Shown here in pieces: positions 1 to 12,849 of a stretch of DNA of 64,000 bases. A model generated the notes under the pieces. That model was not told where the DNA came from. It saw only the letters and a program-made list of their open reading frames with translations, and ran no database searches. The DNA comes from Vitellaria paradoxa (lineage: Eukaryota; Streptophyta; Magnoliopsida; Ericales; Sapotaceae): NCBI GenBank assembly GCA_019916065.1, contig CM034236.1, positions 57,874,690-57,938,689 of the forward strand. The letters run 5' to 3'. The position numbers were made by a program, and so were the translations under genes. How positions within the stretch are numbered: the stretch's first letter is position 1; each line of letters starts with the position of its first letter.

Positions 1-29
1 TTCAATGCAATGTTTGCATAAGTTGCATA

Positions 30-2407
30 TGTCACGCCCCTAACTTAATTGTCCGGGACGGACGGCATGAGAATATAAGAACAAAATAAATTTAATAAAA
101 AAACCTATGCCAAGGTCGAGTTTCAATGCACTAACAACCGTCAGAACAAGTAAATATGTTCCTCATTCCTATATAAAATAAATAAACATCGTCAATCGCG
201 GTAAATTTAAGGCCACACCCTGGTGACTAAATTTAGACTGACACAGACGCATAAGTCTCATCAACAACAATGCAATCTCATATGTAAATTAACTTTGGGA
301 CCCACACCCCCAGGGCACACACAAAGGGGAATACAACATCTCAATATAAGTAAAATTCCGTAACAGATCAATCTATCGATCTCAACTCAGTTCCGGCTGG
401 CTATTTCTTGGTCTCGTCGGATCACCCGTAATATAGATACAGTAAGTTGACCAACCCATTAGGTAGAACCATGCAAGTGTGTTCTAATGAATATGCTCAA
501 ACATACAATATAACTCACAATAATAGCAACCAAATATAATATAAAATGCACATGTCATGTTATGCAATGCAAACATCATATAAAAATATATATGTAATGT
601 AGTGTAATTCTCCAATTCCCATCTACTCAAACCTTATCCCAAGTTAAGACCGGACTCAGGCTACTTTTGCCTGAGCTGCCTACGTATCCCATATCGGGAA
701 TCAGGTCACCGTAGTTCCTGATTTTTTTTCCCTTATGTCATGACCAAACTCATGATCAATATAATCATCCCTACATTTCATCAATAAATGTAACAATCAC
801 ATTATCTCAATATGTATATAAACCAAATGGGGAACCGTGTTACATCCCCCGGCTCGTCTGCTAGGGAACCGTGTTACACCCCTAGTCAGGCATCCGCTTA
901 TCTGAAGCAGGCATCCGCTCATCTCAAGCAGGGTCCGGCTACAATCTGGAGAAAATCCCATAATATCTCACTTCAATATTAATGCCTAACTCCAAATGAT
1001 TAATCTTTAGTCATATATATATCGACTGGAAATTATCTGGTATTTTCAAAATCTCATATATTTGTCAAATCACGAACCCAGTCTACATATATAACTGTGA
1101 CTCAGCACGTCACAATATAAATGTGGCACTATCAGCCAATCAATATCCTCAACATAGACCAGATGATGCTACCCCAACTCTAATGCACATAATATGCTCA
1201 ATCATATATAATAATTCTTTTCCACAATTATTAACATAAAACAAAGCATGCCTTAAAATCTCAAAATTTACAATTTTTCTAACATCTTCCCAATTCTATA
1301 ACATCAACTATAATTTTCCATAACTCTAGGAGCAACATTATGATCCTCCCCAATTCTTTAGGGGTAAAATCAAATTTTTTCCAAACTTTAGGGGCTATTT
1401 TGTAATTATTTAAACCTTTGGGGTCCACTTTGTAATTATTTAAACACTTGGGGTCTACTTCGTAATTATTTAAAACTTTGGGGGCTATTTTATAATTATC
1501 CAAAACTTCAATGGTCAATTTGTGATTATCTAAAAGTTTTTGGCCCAAATTGTAATATCTCTAACTATTTTCTCTATTCTTTTCTCTTTTTTCTTTTTTT
1601 TTTTCTTTTTCTTTTTTCTTTTTTCCCGTTTCTTCTCCGGTGAACGCCTAGCGAAATGGCTTCCAATTTCGAACTGACTTCCGATTGTCAATCTAAATTT
1701 AATCACTTCCATACAAAATGAACATATAAAAATTTATCCTAAAATCTCTGTATATCATTTAAGTAATTATCATAACTCAAAAGTATGAAAAATTTAACAT
1801 ATATACACATATATATACACACCCGTATATATACACACACACACACATATCTCACAAAACTTCACCAAATCAAGCATATAAATATACCAAAATGATCCTT
1901 GCAATGTCTAGAACACAAACATAGGTCCCATTTACCTCAGATCTAAAGAGAAAATGAGAAATAATGATATTTTAGTTTAGTCAACAAACCTTGAGGCGTC
2001 GATTTCTCCCACTTCGAGCAAAATTACACGAAACGGACACCGCCATAGCGTTCACGGCGTCGAAAACTATCCGGGTCTACCTTCCTTCCTTCCCAAATCC
2101 CTCTCTCTCTTCCCTCTCTCTCTCTTTTCTCTCTCCCCGTGGTCTCCCCTGGAAACCCACGACCCAAAAAAGAAAAAAACATGAAAAGCAAGAAGAAAGA
2201 AAAAAAAAAAGAAATTGAAAGGAAACGAAAGAAGAAGAAGGAAAGAAGAGAAAAAGAGCGAGCCCTAGGCCCAGTTTGTCCAATCCAACACTACTTCAGA
2301 TTATTTTCAGTCTAGAAAAATAAAATAATTAAACTCTATCTCCAATTTAATATTTTATCAACTCAAAATAATATATAAATTGTCAAATTTAAATACTGGG
2401 TGTTACA
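30..2407 (-). mobile_element. Solo LTR, probably Ty3/gypsy
   Basis: The plus strand begins TGTCACGCCC and ends GGGTGTTACA, so the ends are imperfect inverted repeats of the TG...CA type. The 5 bases before it (25-29) and after it (2408-2412) are both GCATA, a perfect target-site duplication. No gag or pol remains, so this is one LTR left by LTR-LTR recombination. At 2378 bp it is long for an LTR. The minus strand starts TGTAACACCC, a start common in plant gypsy LTRs; orientation is inferred from that and is less certain than the boundaries. The short reading frames inside are low-complexity and not genes. Confidence 0.85.
1361..1530. repeat. 30-bp minisatellite inside the solo LTR
   Basis: About five degenerate copies of a 30-bp unit containing a GGGG run followed by GTAATTATTTAAA. 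GGGG starts recur at about 1391, 1420, 1450 and 1480. The run explains a repetitive minus-strand reading frame over 1279-1548, which is not a gene. Confidence 0.7.
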
Positions 2408-2765
2408 GCATATTAGACTGCTGGGCATATATTTCTTTTTGGTATACTAGTATTTTTGGTAGGATGGTTTTGTTTGGTATGCTGCTTTTATCAGTTGGCT
2501 TGCAGTCGATGGTTGGCATTACTAGAATTTTGTTATCATATGTGTTGAAGTGCAGGTTGGCTTATGTGTTTGCAAATTGCTTCTTTGATTAAGAAAGCCT
2601 GAGTTAGGCAAATGTTTGCATGCTGTTCTTCTGTTGTATGGTTGACTTGCCGTTGCTGTGGTATGATGGTTTTGTTTGGTATGCTGCTTTTGTCTGGACT
2701 CTAAATGCCAAAATTTTTTGGACCACTTTTGTTGGCAGCTTTTTGGAGTCAACATGCAACATTTA

Positions 2766-4000
2766 GCCCCCCGTTTGGTAACTTTTTTATTTTCTGTTTT
2801 TCTGTTTACGTTTTTGAAACTTTGTAAACTAGCAACAGAAATATGTTTGTTAAATATGTTTCTGTTTTTTTGTTTCCAAAAATAATGAAAACGGAAACAG
2901 AAAAATGGAAGCAGAAAAAAAGTGTTTTCACTCTGTTTTCTTTTTTTGTTGCAAATATTTTGTCAATTTTAAAACCTTGTCTATTTCTGTTACATTACAT
3001 AAAAATAAATTATTTTATTCAAATATTTTATTAAAGTAAGTTATTTTAAGAAATAATATAATTAAATTCAACAAATTAATTATATAAATTAATATAAATT
3101 ATTTTTAATAAATAATAAAACTAAATTAGCTAATTTAATTTAATAATTAATTATTGCTAAATTATCTGAAATAAATATCATAATTAGCTTATTTAATTTA
3201 ATAATTAAATTAATTTATAAAAATAATTAATAATAAATAATTAAATTACATTAATTTTTAATTTAATTTAATAATAATTATTAAATTATTTTAAATAAAT
3301 AACATAATTAAATTAAATTATTTATGATTGAATTAATTTAATTTATATAAAATATATTTTATTAAATTATTTTAATAAATAAATAATTTAATTTAATTAA
3401 TTTAAAAATAAATAATTTAATTTAATTATTTATTTAATATGAAATATATTTTACTAAATTATTTTTGATAAATAATATAATTTTTATTTATTAAATTAAA
3501 TGATATCATATTTATATTTCATTCAATTATTTTTAATAAATAATATAATTTATTGTATTTATTGAATTAAATGATTTTAATAAATAATTTACTGTATTAA
3601 TTTAATTAATTTTATTAATTGATATATTTTATATTTATTAAATTAAATGATATAATATTTATATTTCATTCAATTATTTTTAATAAATAATATAATTTAA
3701 TATATTTTATATTTATTGAATTAAATGATTTTAATAAATAATTTACTGTATTAATTCAATTAATTATATTAATTAAATTAAATTAATATAAAATATATTT
3801 TATTAAGTTTTATTAATTTTTTAAAACTAATAAAATTAAATATTTTCTAAAATAAAAATTAATAATTATATACAAACTTGCATTACCAAACGCAGTTTCA
3901 ATTTTCATTTCAGAAAAAATAAACGGTAACACAAAACAAAAAATAAAAAATGCAACAAAAAAATAACAACAAAAAAACGACAGCATTGTCAAATGGGCCC
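2766..4000. mobile_element. AT-rich MITE-like DNA element, copy 1 (TTA-flanked)
   Basis: The left end (GCCCCCCGTTTGGTAAC) and the right end, read in reverse complement (GGGCCCATTTGACAA), are related terminal inverted repeats. TTA(G) flanks both sides (2763-2765 and 4001-4003). The interior is almost pure A/T with no coding capacity. Inverted ends of the GGGCCNNTTTGG type with TTA duplications are typical of PIF/Harbinger (Tourist-like) elements; the superfamily is an inference. Its left end matches the right end of the element at 23595-24612 in opposite orientation. Confidence 0.55.
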
Positions 4001-4565
4001 TTAGTATAACTGAATTGCTGATTCAATGTTTTTAGTATTATACTTTTTCTCTTCTAATTCATTCCATATGCACTACCACTCACACAAAACTCCAATCATC
4101 TCCTCATGCGACAAATCCTCAACTCAAATGCTAATAAATTCAACTCCAACAGGTATAAGCATCTAATGATATTGGAAGGTATTAGTTTTATCTGTTTAAA
4201 ACTTCCATCTTCAACCTGCCATAATCAAGTCATTTGGGAACAGAAATACTCTAGTTTCACCAACTAAAAACATCTTGCACTGATTACCTAATACCAAAAA
4301 GGTCCTCCAAATAATAACTTCATATTTATTGGAGTAAAAAAATTCAAATTTATTAATAGGCAACAAATTATAGTAAATCCCATTACACACTGCAATCCAT
4401 TGAATCCATTAAACTAAATCATTCTTCATTAGCAATAACATGTATATCAATTATAATTACCATTACGAGACTAGTCGTTCACTAAAATCTCAACAAAAAT
4501 TAAAAAGATAATGACTAGTTAGGCAACCAAAAGTACATCAAAATATTAAAATTGCAAATACTTTT
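4001..4565. other. Intergenic, nothing recognised
   Basis: AT-rich single-copy-looking sequence with no reading frame, RNA gene or clear repeat boundary that I can support. Confidence 0.5.
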
Positions 4566-4765
4566 TTAGTCACTGCCCAGTGAAACCAAGTGCAATATTA
4601 GATAGCCAATCCCTATCCAAGTTCTAACAAAAGCTTGCTTGTATATTCTTTTCCTTACACTGCATTTTTGCACCTTCCTCTCCAATCTATCAATCTTTTC
4701 CAAAAGTTTTAGAAAAACCTCATTTCCACATTCACACATTGGTGGGTCAATTCATCTAAAAAAAC
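4566..4765 (-). pseudogene. GRF-type zinc-finger protein fragment
   Basis: Read on the minus strand from about 4750, one frame gives DPPMCECGNEVFLKLLEKID, then a basic stretch and a hydrophobic C-terminus ending at a stop near 4567. Plant GRF-type zinc-finger proteins have this order: a D-P-P-M-C segment, a Leu/Lys-rich coiled coil and a C-terminal membrane helix. The Trp expected just before this segment is replaced by a TGA stop. A minus-strand Ser-rich start at about 5150-5040 (MSSSSHVSRSG) could be its first exon, but the zinc ligands there are not intact. This is probably a decayed copy; it could instead be an exon of an unannotated gene. Confidence 0.4.
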
Positions 4766-5159
4766 TACAACTTGATACACCCTACAAATCAAATCAATAT
4801 AAACTGTAAACAAAAATAATAATAAAAATATATATCGTACACAATTTTTAATTTTCTAAAACTCTGTTAAGTTTCAAATTTTAATTATTTTTAGGTTTAC
4901 TTTTGTTCTCATCTTTTGTTTCCAGGGAGCAATCAATTTAAACCAAAAATTTTACCCCAAACACACAATACCCAAATCAAACCCAAAACACTTACCCCAA
5001 ATCGTCCATATCTTCCGCAACCTAGAAACCTCTTACCCATGTTAGATTCAGTAGATAATGTCTGTAACAGAACCACTGCGCTACAATAGCATTTTTACAC
5101 CGAAGATTTTGAAACTTCAGACCAGATCGAGAAACATGGGACGAAGACGACATTCCCAC

Positions 5160-5614
5160 TTCTTTGCCTTCTCCCTGTACTTCGGTGTCATCCTGGCAAA
5201 GATGCTTTATTATAGACGAAGAGGAAGAGGAACAAATACAGATATGTATAACTGTTTTTCTTCGACTCGAAAGGCATTTCTATCAATTCATAACGTTTTT
5301 TTGTTGTTGGATATAACACTTGGACTTTCTAAATGCCTGCATCATATTGACTGTTAACTCCAATAGTTCTGTCAAATGTTGCACTTTGAATAACAATATA
5401 GGGGGTATTAGTGCATAATACCAAAGTTGAGAGGATGCAAGTAATTTTTGACCTAAGTAGAGGGGGTGTAAAGGCAATTAACCCTAACATTTTGTTACCA
5501 ATGATATTCTCATTGTATTTTAGCATACCAAACAAAAGAATAGAAATGAATTGAATGGGAATGAATATTCCATTCAAACCCATTCCATCCTACCTACGTG
5601 GGCACTTTAAACAA
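5160..5614. other. Intergenic, no supported gene
   Basis: Contains only short reading frames with no recognisable family. Shortly before 5615 the sequence becomes rich in GAATGG-like words belonging to the adjoining repeat element. Confidence 0.4.
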
Positions 5615-5617
5615 TTA

Positions 5618-6915
5618 GGCCATGTATGGTACGTGAGAATAAAATATAATGGAATGGAATAGGAGATAGGAATGGAATACAAGTAAGAATGAAATAGAAT
5701 ATTCATTACATTCCTTTGTTTGGTTGCCAATATAAAAATAATGGGAATAGATAGACATTCAAGTTTTCATTATTTGATTACATATTTTAAATATAATGAA
5801 ATATAATAAAAATTACTAGCATTAGTTTTTTAAAAACTATAAAAATAAATTCTATTTCTGGAGTGCGAATTTGAGCTAAAAAAAAAAAGTTCAAGGGTAA
5901 AACAATAATTTTACAATTCAAGTTCGAATTTGCCAAAAATTTTTTAACCATTAAAAAACATATCAATAAATATTTGGGTATAGTACAGAAAATACCCCTA
6001 CAACTTAACCTCAGTATTACTTTGGTCTTACACGTTTCAATTACAATAGTCAAATCCCTACACTTTCAGTCAAGCATCAATTCGGTCCTTCCGTTAGTTG
6101 ACCGTTAAAAACAACCGTTAAATTGAAAATAATACTGAGGGTAAACTGTAAATGAATAATCATTTTATAGCCTAAACTTAAATTGAACTGAAATTTATTT
6201 AATTATTAATAAATATGTCAAATATATTTTTTTACCTTTTGGGCAACTTAAAATGCAAATTTGAACAAAAAATGACCTAGGAGAAAAATTGTCATTTTAT
6301 AATTTGAGTTCGGATTGAAATGAAATTTTATTAGTTATCAAGAAACACATCAATAAATATTTTTTAATCTTTTAGAAAGGCCAAAACGCAAATATGAGGC
6401 AAAAAATGAACTTAGAAATAAAATGAACTTAGAAATAAAATGATTATTTTACAACCCAAGTTTGGATCGGATCAATTTTTACTAAATTATTAACTAATAT
6501 GAAAGAATATTTTTATTAGTCTTTCTGAAGTTCTAAATATGAATTTTAGAAAAAAAAATAATTTAACGGTAAAACAATCATTTTACAATCTGAATTCGAA
6601 TTTAGTTCGAAAATAAAGTCAAGGGGCAAAATGGACATTTCACAACCCAATAATTAAGAAAAATTTTTTTAATTACAAAGTAGTTGCTTGTTTTTTTTTT
6701 TTAATTTTTTTCAATCTTTGGATTAAAATTTGATTGTAATGGAATAACTATTCCATCACTTAAATTATGAAATACCTTTTCCCACTCAATGTGGAAATAA
6801 CTATTCCCGTGGAATAACACTCTAGCTTAATTTTTTGACACCAAATATAAGAGTAGGCTAAAATCAGAATAGATACCATTCCATGTCATTCCATTCCCAT
6901 ATACCAAGCATAACC
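5618..6915. mobile_element. MITE-like DNA element with TTA duplication
   Basis: The left end GGCCATGTATGGTACG and the reverse complement of the right end GGTTATGCTTGGTATA are imperfect terminal inverted repeats, followed on both sides by GGAATGG-rich subterminal sequence. TTA lies directly outside each end (5615-5617 and 6916-6918). The 1298-bp interior is non-coding and contains several related segments with the words ACAAT(C/T)ATTTTACAA and AAATGAACTTAG, so it expanded by internal duplication. Non-autonomous PIF/Harbinger-like is the best guess. Confidence 0.6.
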
Positions 6916-6918
6916 TTA

Positions 6919-9047
6919 ACTACTAACCAATACATCATGTAGTGACACTACATTAGGTCACTACGTTAGAACATTTTAGAGAGTGAATGCTAAACGCCCC
7001 TGGAAAATTCAATTACTGTATTCAACATTTGAAGCCACATCTTGAGTTAGTATAATATACCTTATAAACATACCTTGTCAAGCTTGATTTTAGAAGCTGC
7101 TTCTCGAATTGAACCGTACCACATTTAGTTCAATTATTTCATCTACGGCGGGGTAATTAATTTCAAATCTGCTGTTTTCCACATCAAAATAGATTATTTA
7201 TCAAAAGAAAAAAAATAATTTTCACATAAAAAAAATTTGCCTGTGTTTGATTATTTCATTTCGGAACTAAACAATTTAACATGTATCAGTTTCTTTAAAA
7301 TAGAACAATAACCATTTGCTTAATTAACAATGATACAGATTCGGCATTTGTTTCACTAATCAATTTAGTGCAGCTACCAATCAGTGTCACACTTTCCTTG
7401 TTAAATTATAAGAACTTTCTTTAATACCAAGATAAGATACACAGAACATAACCAAAACACTGCCAAGCACACACAGGAGAAGGAAAAAAAAAAAAAAAGG
7501 AAAGAACGATTTTAGCAATAACAATTTCGATAAACTCATTAAACTAAAATTCAAATGAACTTGCCTAATATATTTATGATTCCTTTTCGTTGCGTAACCA
7601 ACCATTTCCAGTTATGTACACAGCACCCTTACAGGCCCAATCAAGAGCACAAATTGCAATCAAAACGGAAATTGCCCCAGAACGAAAATTGTCCATAAAC
7701 TCTTTAATCCCCCCCCCCCTTTTAAATCTTGACAAGGATTCTCAAAGTTAGTTAATAAAAAAAACATTTGCCACCAAGCTGCACATCTTATGGAAGAGGC
7801 ATGTGATATCAACACGCCATGTAACCTTCTTTCCAGCCGAAGATTAATCATTAAATGAGCAAAACACTAGTTAGAAGTGTAACAGTTATGGAAAATAGAA
7901 TTATAATGTTATTTAATCACCATTATTTAGTGGGTAAAAAGGCAACAAAGAAGTGCATGGCATGAAGATATCATGTCCATTTGGAACACTTCAGTTCAAA
8001 TGTTGAGAAGGTTATGTCTTCACTTTTTGACCAAAGAGGGTCGTGTTTTTTGATAAAAAAAAAAAAGGAGTGACTCGATCGTATGAACACCAATACAAGA
8101 ATAGGGAATTGAATAAGCAAAGGAGTGGGGTGCAGAACTACAAGCCATCACGAGTGGATTGGATTTGAAAAGTCTTCCTATTAAAAGTTTAAACCTATCA
8201 GAACCATATTAGTCATTTACGCTAAATTTGAATCATGGATAATTACAAGCTAAAATGCTAGTCTTGTTGTGATAGAAAGTACAGAGAGACAGTGGAGAAT
8301 TTAAGAAATGATCAAACGAAACATATTAACAAATTAATTTGTTGAGAAACATCTCCAATAACTTTTATTTTGAAAGCTAACTAAAAATTAACATATATTT
8401 GGATTCCACTTTTCTCTTTCATTTTCTATTATTTTTTCTTTTCATTTTCCCATCCATTTCTTTTTCCCAATGACTCCTTCCTCCAAACACACCAATAAAA
8501 AGTTAAATAATAATCTGCCTGGGCCGACTTCTGCTCAACAAAACCCAGCCTGCCATCAAACCTAAAGCTAGAGGAACAAAAGAATTACCCAATGCACCAT
8601 CTGAAATGATTTGAAATGCAAACCAATAAAGCCCAGGTTGCCATCAAACCTAAAGCTGGAACTCATGACTTCAAATGCAAACTGATAGATAAGAAAACAC
8701 AAATAACCTGATTCACCAACATGTGTGACATCAAGTGCAAACTAATAGATAAGAAATCATGCATTCTCCTCATTCATCACATGATGCTTGAGAAGATGAC
8801 ATAAAACATAATACTTTCAAGATCAGAATGGAAGAGATAGTGGATAAGTATCTATACTTGAAATGGAACCAATTCAAGGGCACCAAAAAGCAGTAAATAG
8901 GAATAGTAAAGTAATTCATGCCTAAAGCATTTAACATAGTTAATATAAAAGTCCAAAAAAAAAATGCTTAATTACCATCCTAGAAACAAGATTTCAAAAT
9001 TCTTATAGTGAAAAATAATAAGTTAAGAAAAAAGCAGAGTGGCACCC
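6919..9047. other. Intergenic downstream of eS27
   Basis: AT-rich, with a poly-C run at about 7709-7718. A local duplication of about 100 bp lies around 8540-8680 (the words CCATCAAACCTAAAGCT and GATAGATAAGAAA occur twice). No credible gene seen. The final few hundred bases before 9048 must include the eS27 3' UTR. Confidence 0.4.
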
Positions 9048-9738
<691 letters not shown>

Positions 9739-9779
9739 CTTGTGTAAGTGCGTCGAGAGAACCAGAGCGCTTTTCCCAG

Positions 9780-9900
9780 CTACGTCGGAAACCCTAGAAG
9801 TAGCCTCCGATAGACACAGAGCGAGAAGGAATGCCGACATTCGTTGCGGCATATAAATAGCGAAATTGTAGTGACAGCGGGCCATTGGATGGATCAATGT
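9780..9900 (-). promoter_or_regulatory. eS27 promoter/5' UTR region
   Basis: Just upstream of the eS27 start lie a telo-box-like AAACCCTAG (about 9788), a TA-rich TATAAATAG word on the plus strand (reads CTATTTATA on the coding strand, about 9853) and a CCAATGGCCC segment (about 9881-9891, coding strand). Telo-boxes and GGCCCA-type sites are common in plant ribosomal-protein promoters. The assignment rests on position and motifs only. Confidence 0.45.
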
Positions 9901-10059
9901 ATAATCTCAGCCATTGATTTTTGCAATTAAAAAAAAATGGAAAATGAAAAACTAGGTTCCTCTCCGAGTCCTTGACTGAATCGCACCAAGCACGTTGTCG
10001 AAGTTTGGAGCTCGTTCCCGACTCTCCCCGAGCCAGGCCCAAGTAGGGGTTAAAGTTTT

Positions 10060-12840
10060 GGGTGAATTGCAGATAGAGCTCTCAAACATTTCAGTAATTA
10101 TCTATGGACCTTTTTAATATTTAAAAATTATATATAAATCTCATAAATATTTAAATAATTATACATAAACTCTCTCCGCTAGTAATGTTATTAAAATTTC
10201 TATTAAAATAATGACCTTAACTAAAAATTCTTTTAATATATCAAAATTACCCTTCTTAACCTTTAAAATTTACACTACATGTATATAATTTGAGCCCATC
10301 TCCTCTCTCCTCTCTTCTAGCAACAATGAGGCCCTCCTTGCCCTCAAACCAGTACACCAAAATTAGGATTCTGACGAGACAGTTGCTGACTGTCAGTGAA
10401 CCCGTGAGACAGTTTTAACGTTGCCGTGCCATTCTTTGCAAATTACGGTGACAGTAACTCTCTATACAGATTACAATGACGGTGTCTCCCTTACGTTTAG
10501 TTTTTTCTTCCTTCTCCGCTTCTTTTTTCTAAGCTCCAAATCCATTAATGAAAACCCACCTCCTCTATTCAATCCCCCAACTAAGAAAAACACGAAAAGC
10601 CATCCTCCAAAAAAAAAAAAGCCAGATCAAAGCTCAAATTTCTAAGAGTTTGACCAAGCTGCTGTTTTTTTCTTTTTCTTTTTTTTTTAATGTCATTTGG
10701 ATTCTTGTATTAAAATCCTAGATTTTCTCTATATTTTCTATTGACAAAAATGCCACCGTCAAGCCCAAAGTGCATTCGTAGAGTTTTTAATCTCGATAGG
10801 TAATTAAAATTAGTAATATAAACATAAAAATTAGTTTTTAATTTTAAGTAGTTTAATTTTTTTGCAATTTTAAAAGTTTAAAAATTATATAATTAAAAAA
10901 ATATTCACTTCTTTTAGACAAGTCAGTCAAAAGTAAGAAAAAAACAAAGAAAAAAATTAAATAATAAGTACACTTAAGATTTAAAAATTTGCAGATAATT
11001 TTATTGATTAATTAAAAAATATTTTCTTTTTTAAGAAAAATAATTCAAAAATTAAAAAAATGAAAATAAGTACACTTAGAATTCAAAAGTTAATTTTATT
11101 TATTAATTAAAAAATATATTTTTTTAGATAAGTTCATTTAAAAGTTTAAAAAAATTTTAGATAATAAGTACCTTTAGAATTCAAATTTTTTTTAGACAAT
11201 ATTATTTTAATTTTAAGCAAATTTTGTTGCATTCTATTGAAATAATTTATTTTATTTAAATATTTATTATTTAATTTTTTTAAACTTTTGTCTAACTTAT
11301 CTGAAAGACGTGAACATTTTTTTAAATTATCTAATTTTGTTATTTATCTAATTTTTAGACTTTTATAATTGTCCAAAAAAATGTAAAGTAATTAAAATTA
11401 GGTAATTAGATAAGTCATTCAAAAGTTTAAACAAGATTTATTTATAAATTAAATAATATTTGGTTTTTTAGATAAGTAATTAAAAAGTCAAAAAAAAGAT
11501 AATAATTCAATTTTTTAGATAATTTTATTTATCAATTAAAAATAATTACTTGTTTAGATAACTTCATTAAAAAGTTTTAAAAAGCCTTAAAAAATTTAAT
11601 TAATGAATTTGTTTACTCAACCACCGAGGTTAAAAACTCACACTTGTTAAGTCTCTCTCTCTTTCTCTCTTTCTGTGTGCCTTTTGATTTTGCTTGGGTG
11701 CATACATCTTCAAGTGACTTGAGTTGTAGTTTGTATATCTTTGAGATTTTTTTTGTCATAATTAATAAATATATTTTGAATTTTTCTAACATAATTTGAT
11801 GATTTTGGTTGAACTGAAGACATTTGGACTTGGTTTGACCATCTTATTGGATCCTAAATTCTTGAATTTGGTTTAGATTGTGTTTAATCTAGTTTAGCTG
11901 CTGGTGACTTTAATTATCCAGTTTTTGAGCTTGATGGTTTTAGTTGTTCAACTTGCGCTACAGAATATAGAAGAGACCCACAAAAATTGATTCACAATCG
12001 ATACAATCGATTCACCTCCATTCTCAATTGATACAATCGAAAAAAGTTTACAAAAAAGACCCATGAAAATCAAGATGGCAGATTGACACTACTCATACCA
12101 AGCTGCTGATTTTTAGCTGCTCATGGTTGGCCTACCATAGCCAAGAAGCCCTCTTCATCTCGTGAATGCCACTGCACCGAGTTGTAGAATCATGCCCTAG
12201 TTATCAAATCTAGCCTCGCTATAGGCGGCGATCGCCACCCCGATCAAGATCAACATCATGTTTGCCATCAGCTCGAACTTGAAATTCTCATTCTTCAGCA
12301 TCATCCCGTTTGAGTACACGGTCAAGGGTATTAGGGCTTTAAGCATCTATATGAAAGAGATGGAGAGCTATATGAAAGTGGAGTTGGAGAAACAAAGACT
12401 GAGGGAGTAGAGAGCATCGATTGGAACGACAAACTTGAAGTAAAGGTCGAGAGAGATTGAAACGAACTCTATGAGCTTAAGGACGTGGACGATGAGTGTC
12501 AAGAAAGATGGAAGAAGGCTTGACGAACTTGAAGACACAGACGAGGAATTGGATTGAAAGAGTTTTGAATTGAGATGGTAACGGAGGGGGAGAGAGAGAG
12601 AGAAAGGCGTTACAACTTACAAGCTGCAGATATTTATATTATTTGCAATTGATTTAATTAAGTTTGAGGATAAAATTATCTTTTCAGTACATATTTTAAT
12701 GAATTAGCTCCTGACTTAACTAACAAAAGAGGGTTGGATGTGACAAATATTTTAAAATAAAAAAATTAATATAATTATTAAATATTGATGGATCTAATGT
12801 AATTATCTAAATGTTTAGGAGATTTAAGTATAATTTATCT
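10060..12840. mobile_element. Mutator-like non-autonomous element (Pack-MULE candidate)
   Basis: The left end GGGTGAATTGCAGATAGAGC and the reverse complement of the right end AGATAAATTATACTTAAATC are degenerate terminal inverted repeats. Similarity continues inward through a shared AAACATTT..AATTA segment for 100 bp or more. The flanking 9 bases are TAAAGTTTT (10051-10059) and TAAAATTTT (12841-12849), matching at 8 of 9, as expected for Mutator-like insertions. No transposase is present. The interior carries a captured transporter fragment (12110-12530), a CT-rich tract (11650) and AT-rich local repeats (10900-11600). Confidence 0.6.
12110..12530 (-). pseudogene. Captured nucleotide-sugar/TPT-type transporter fragment
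   Basis: Minus-strand translation gives recognisable pieces of the plant drug/metabolite-transporter TPT domain: LDLYFKFVVPIDALYSLSL, then [35 protein letters not shown] and ILQLGAVAF in the correct order and one frame. Homologous plant nucleotide-sugar transporter-like proteins carry these blocks uninterrupted over several membrane helices. Here stops interrupt the frame before LSISFI, before MLKAL and after ARFDN. Only about 140 codons remain, with no introns. It sits inside the Mutator-like element, so capture by transduplication is the natural explanation. Confidence 0.75.
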
Positions 12841-12849
12841 TAAAATTTT

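Noticed and set aside
1279..1712. Minus-strand frames with repetitive NNYK-type peptides
   Set aside because: They are the translation of a 30-bp minisatellite and a poly-pyrimidine tract inside the solo LTR.
5058..5357. 99-codon plus-strand reading frame
   Set aside because: No family resemblance; the minus strand of the same stretch reads more like the start of a GRF-type zinc-finger gene.
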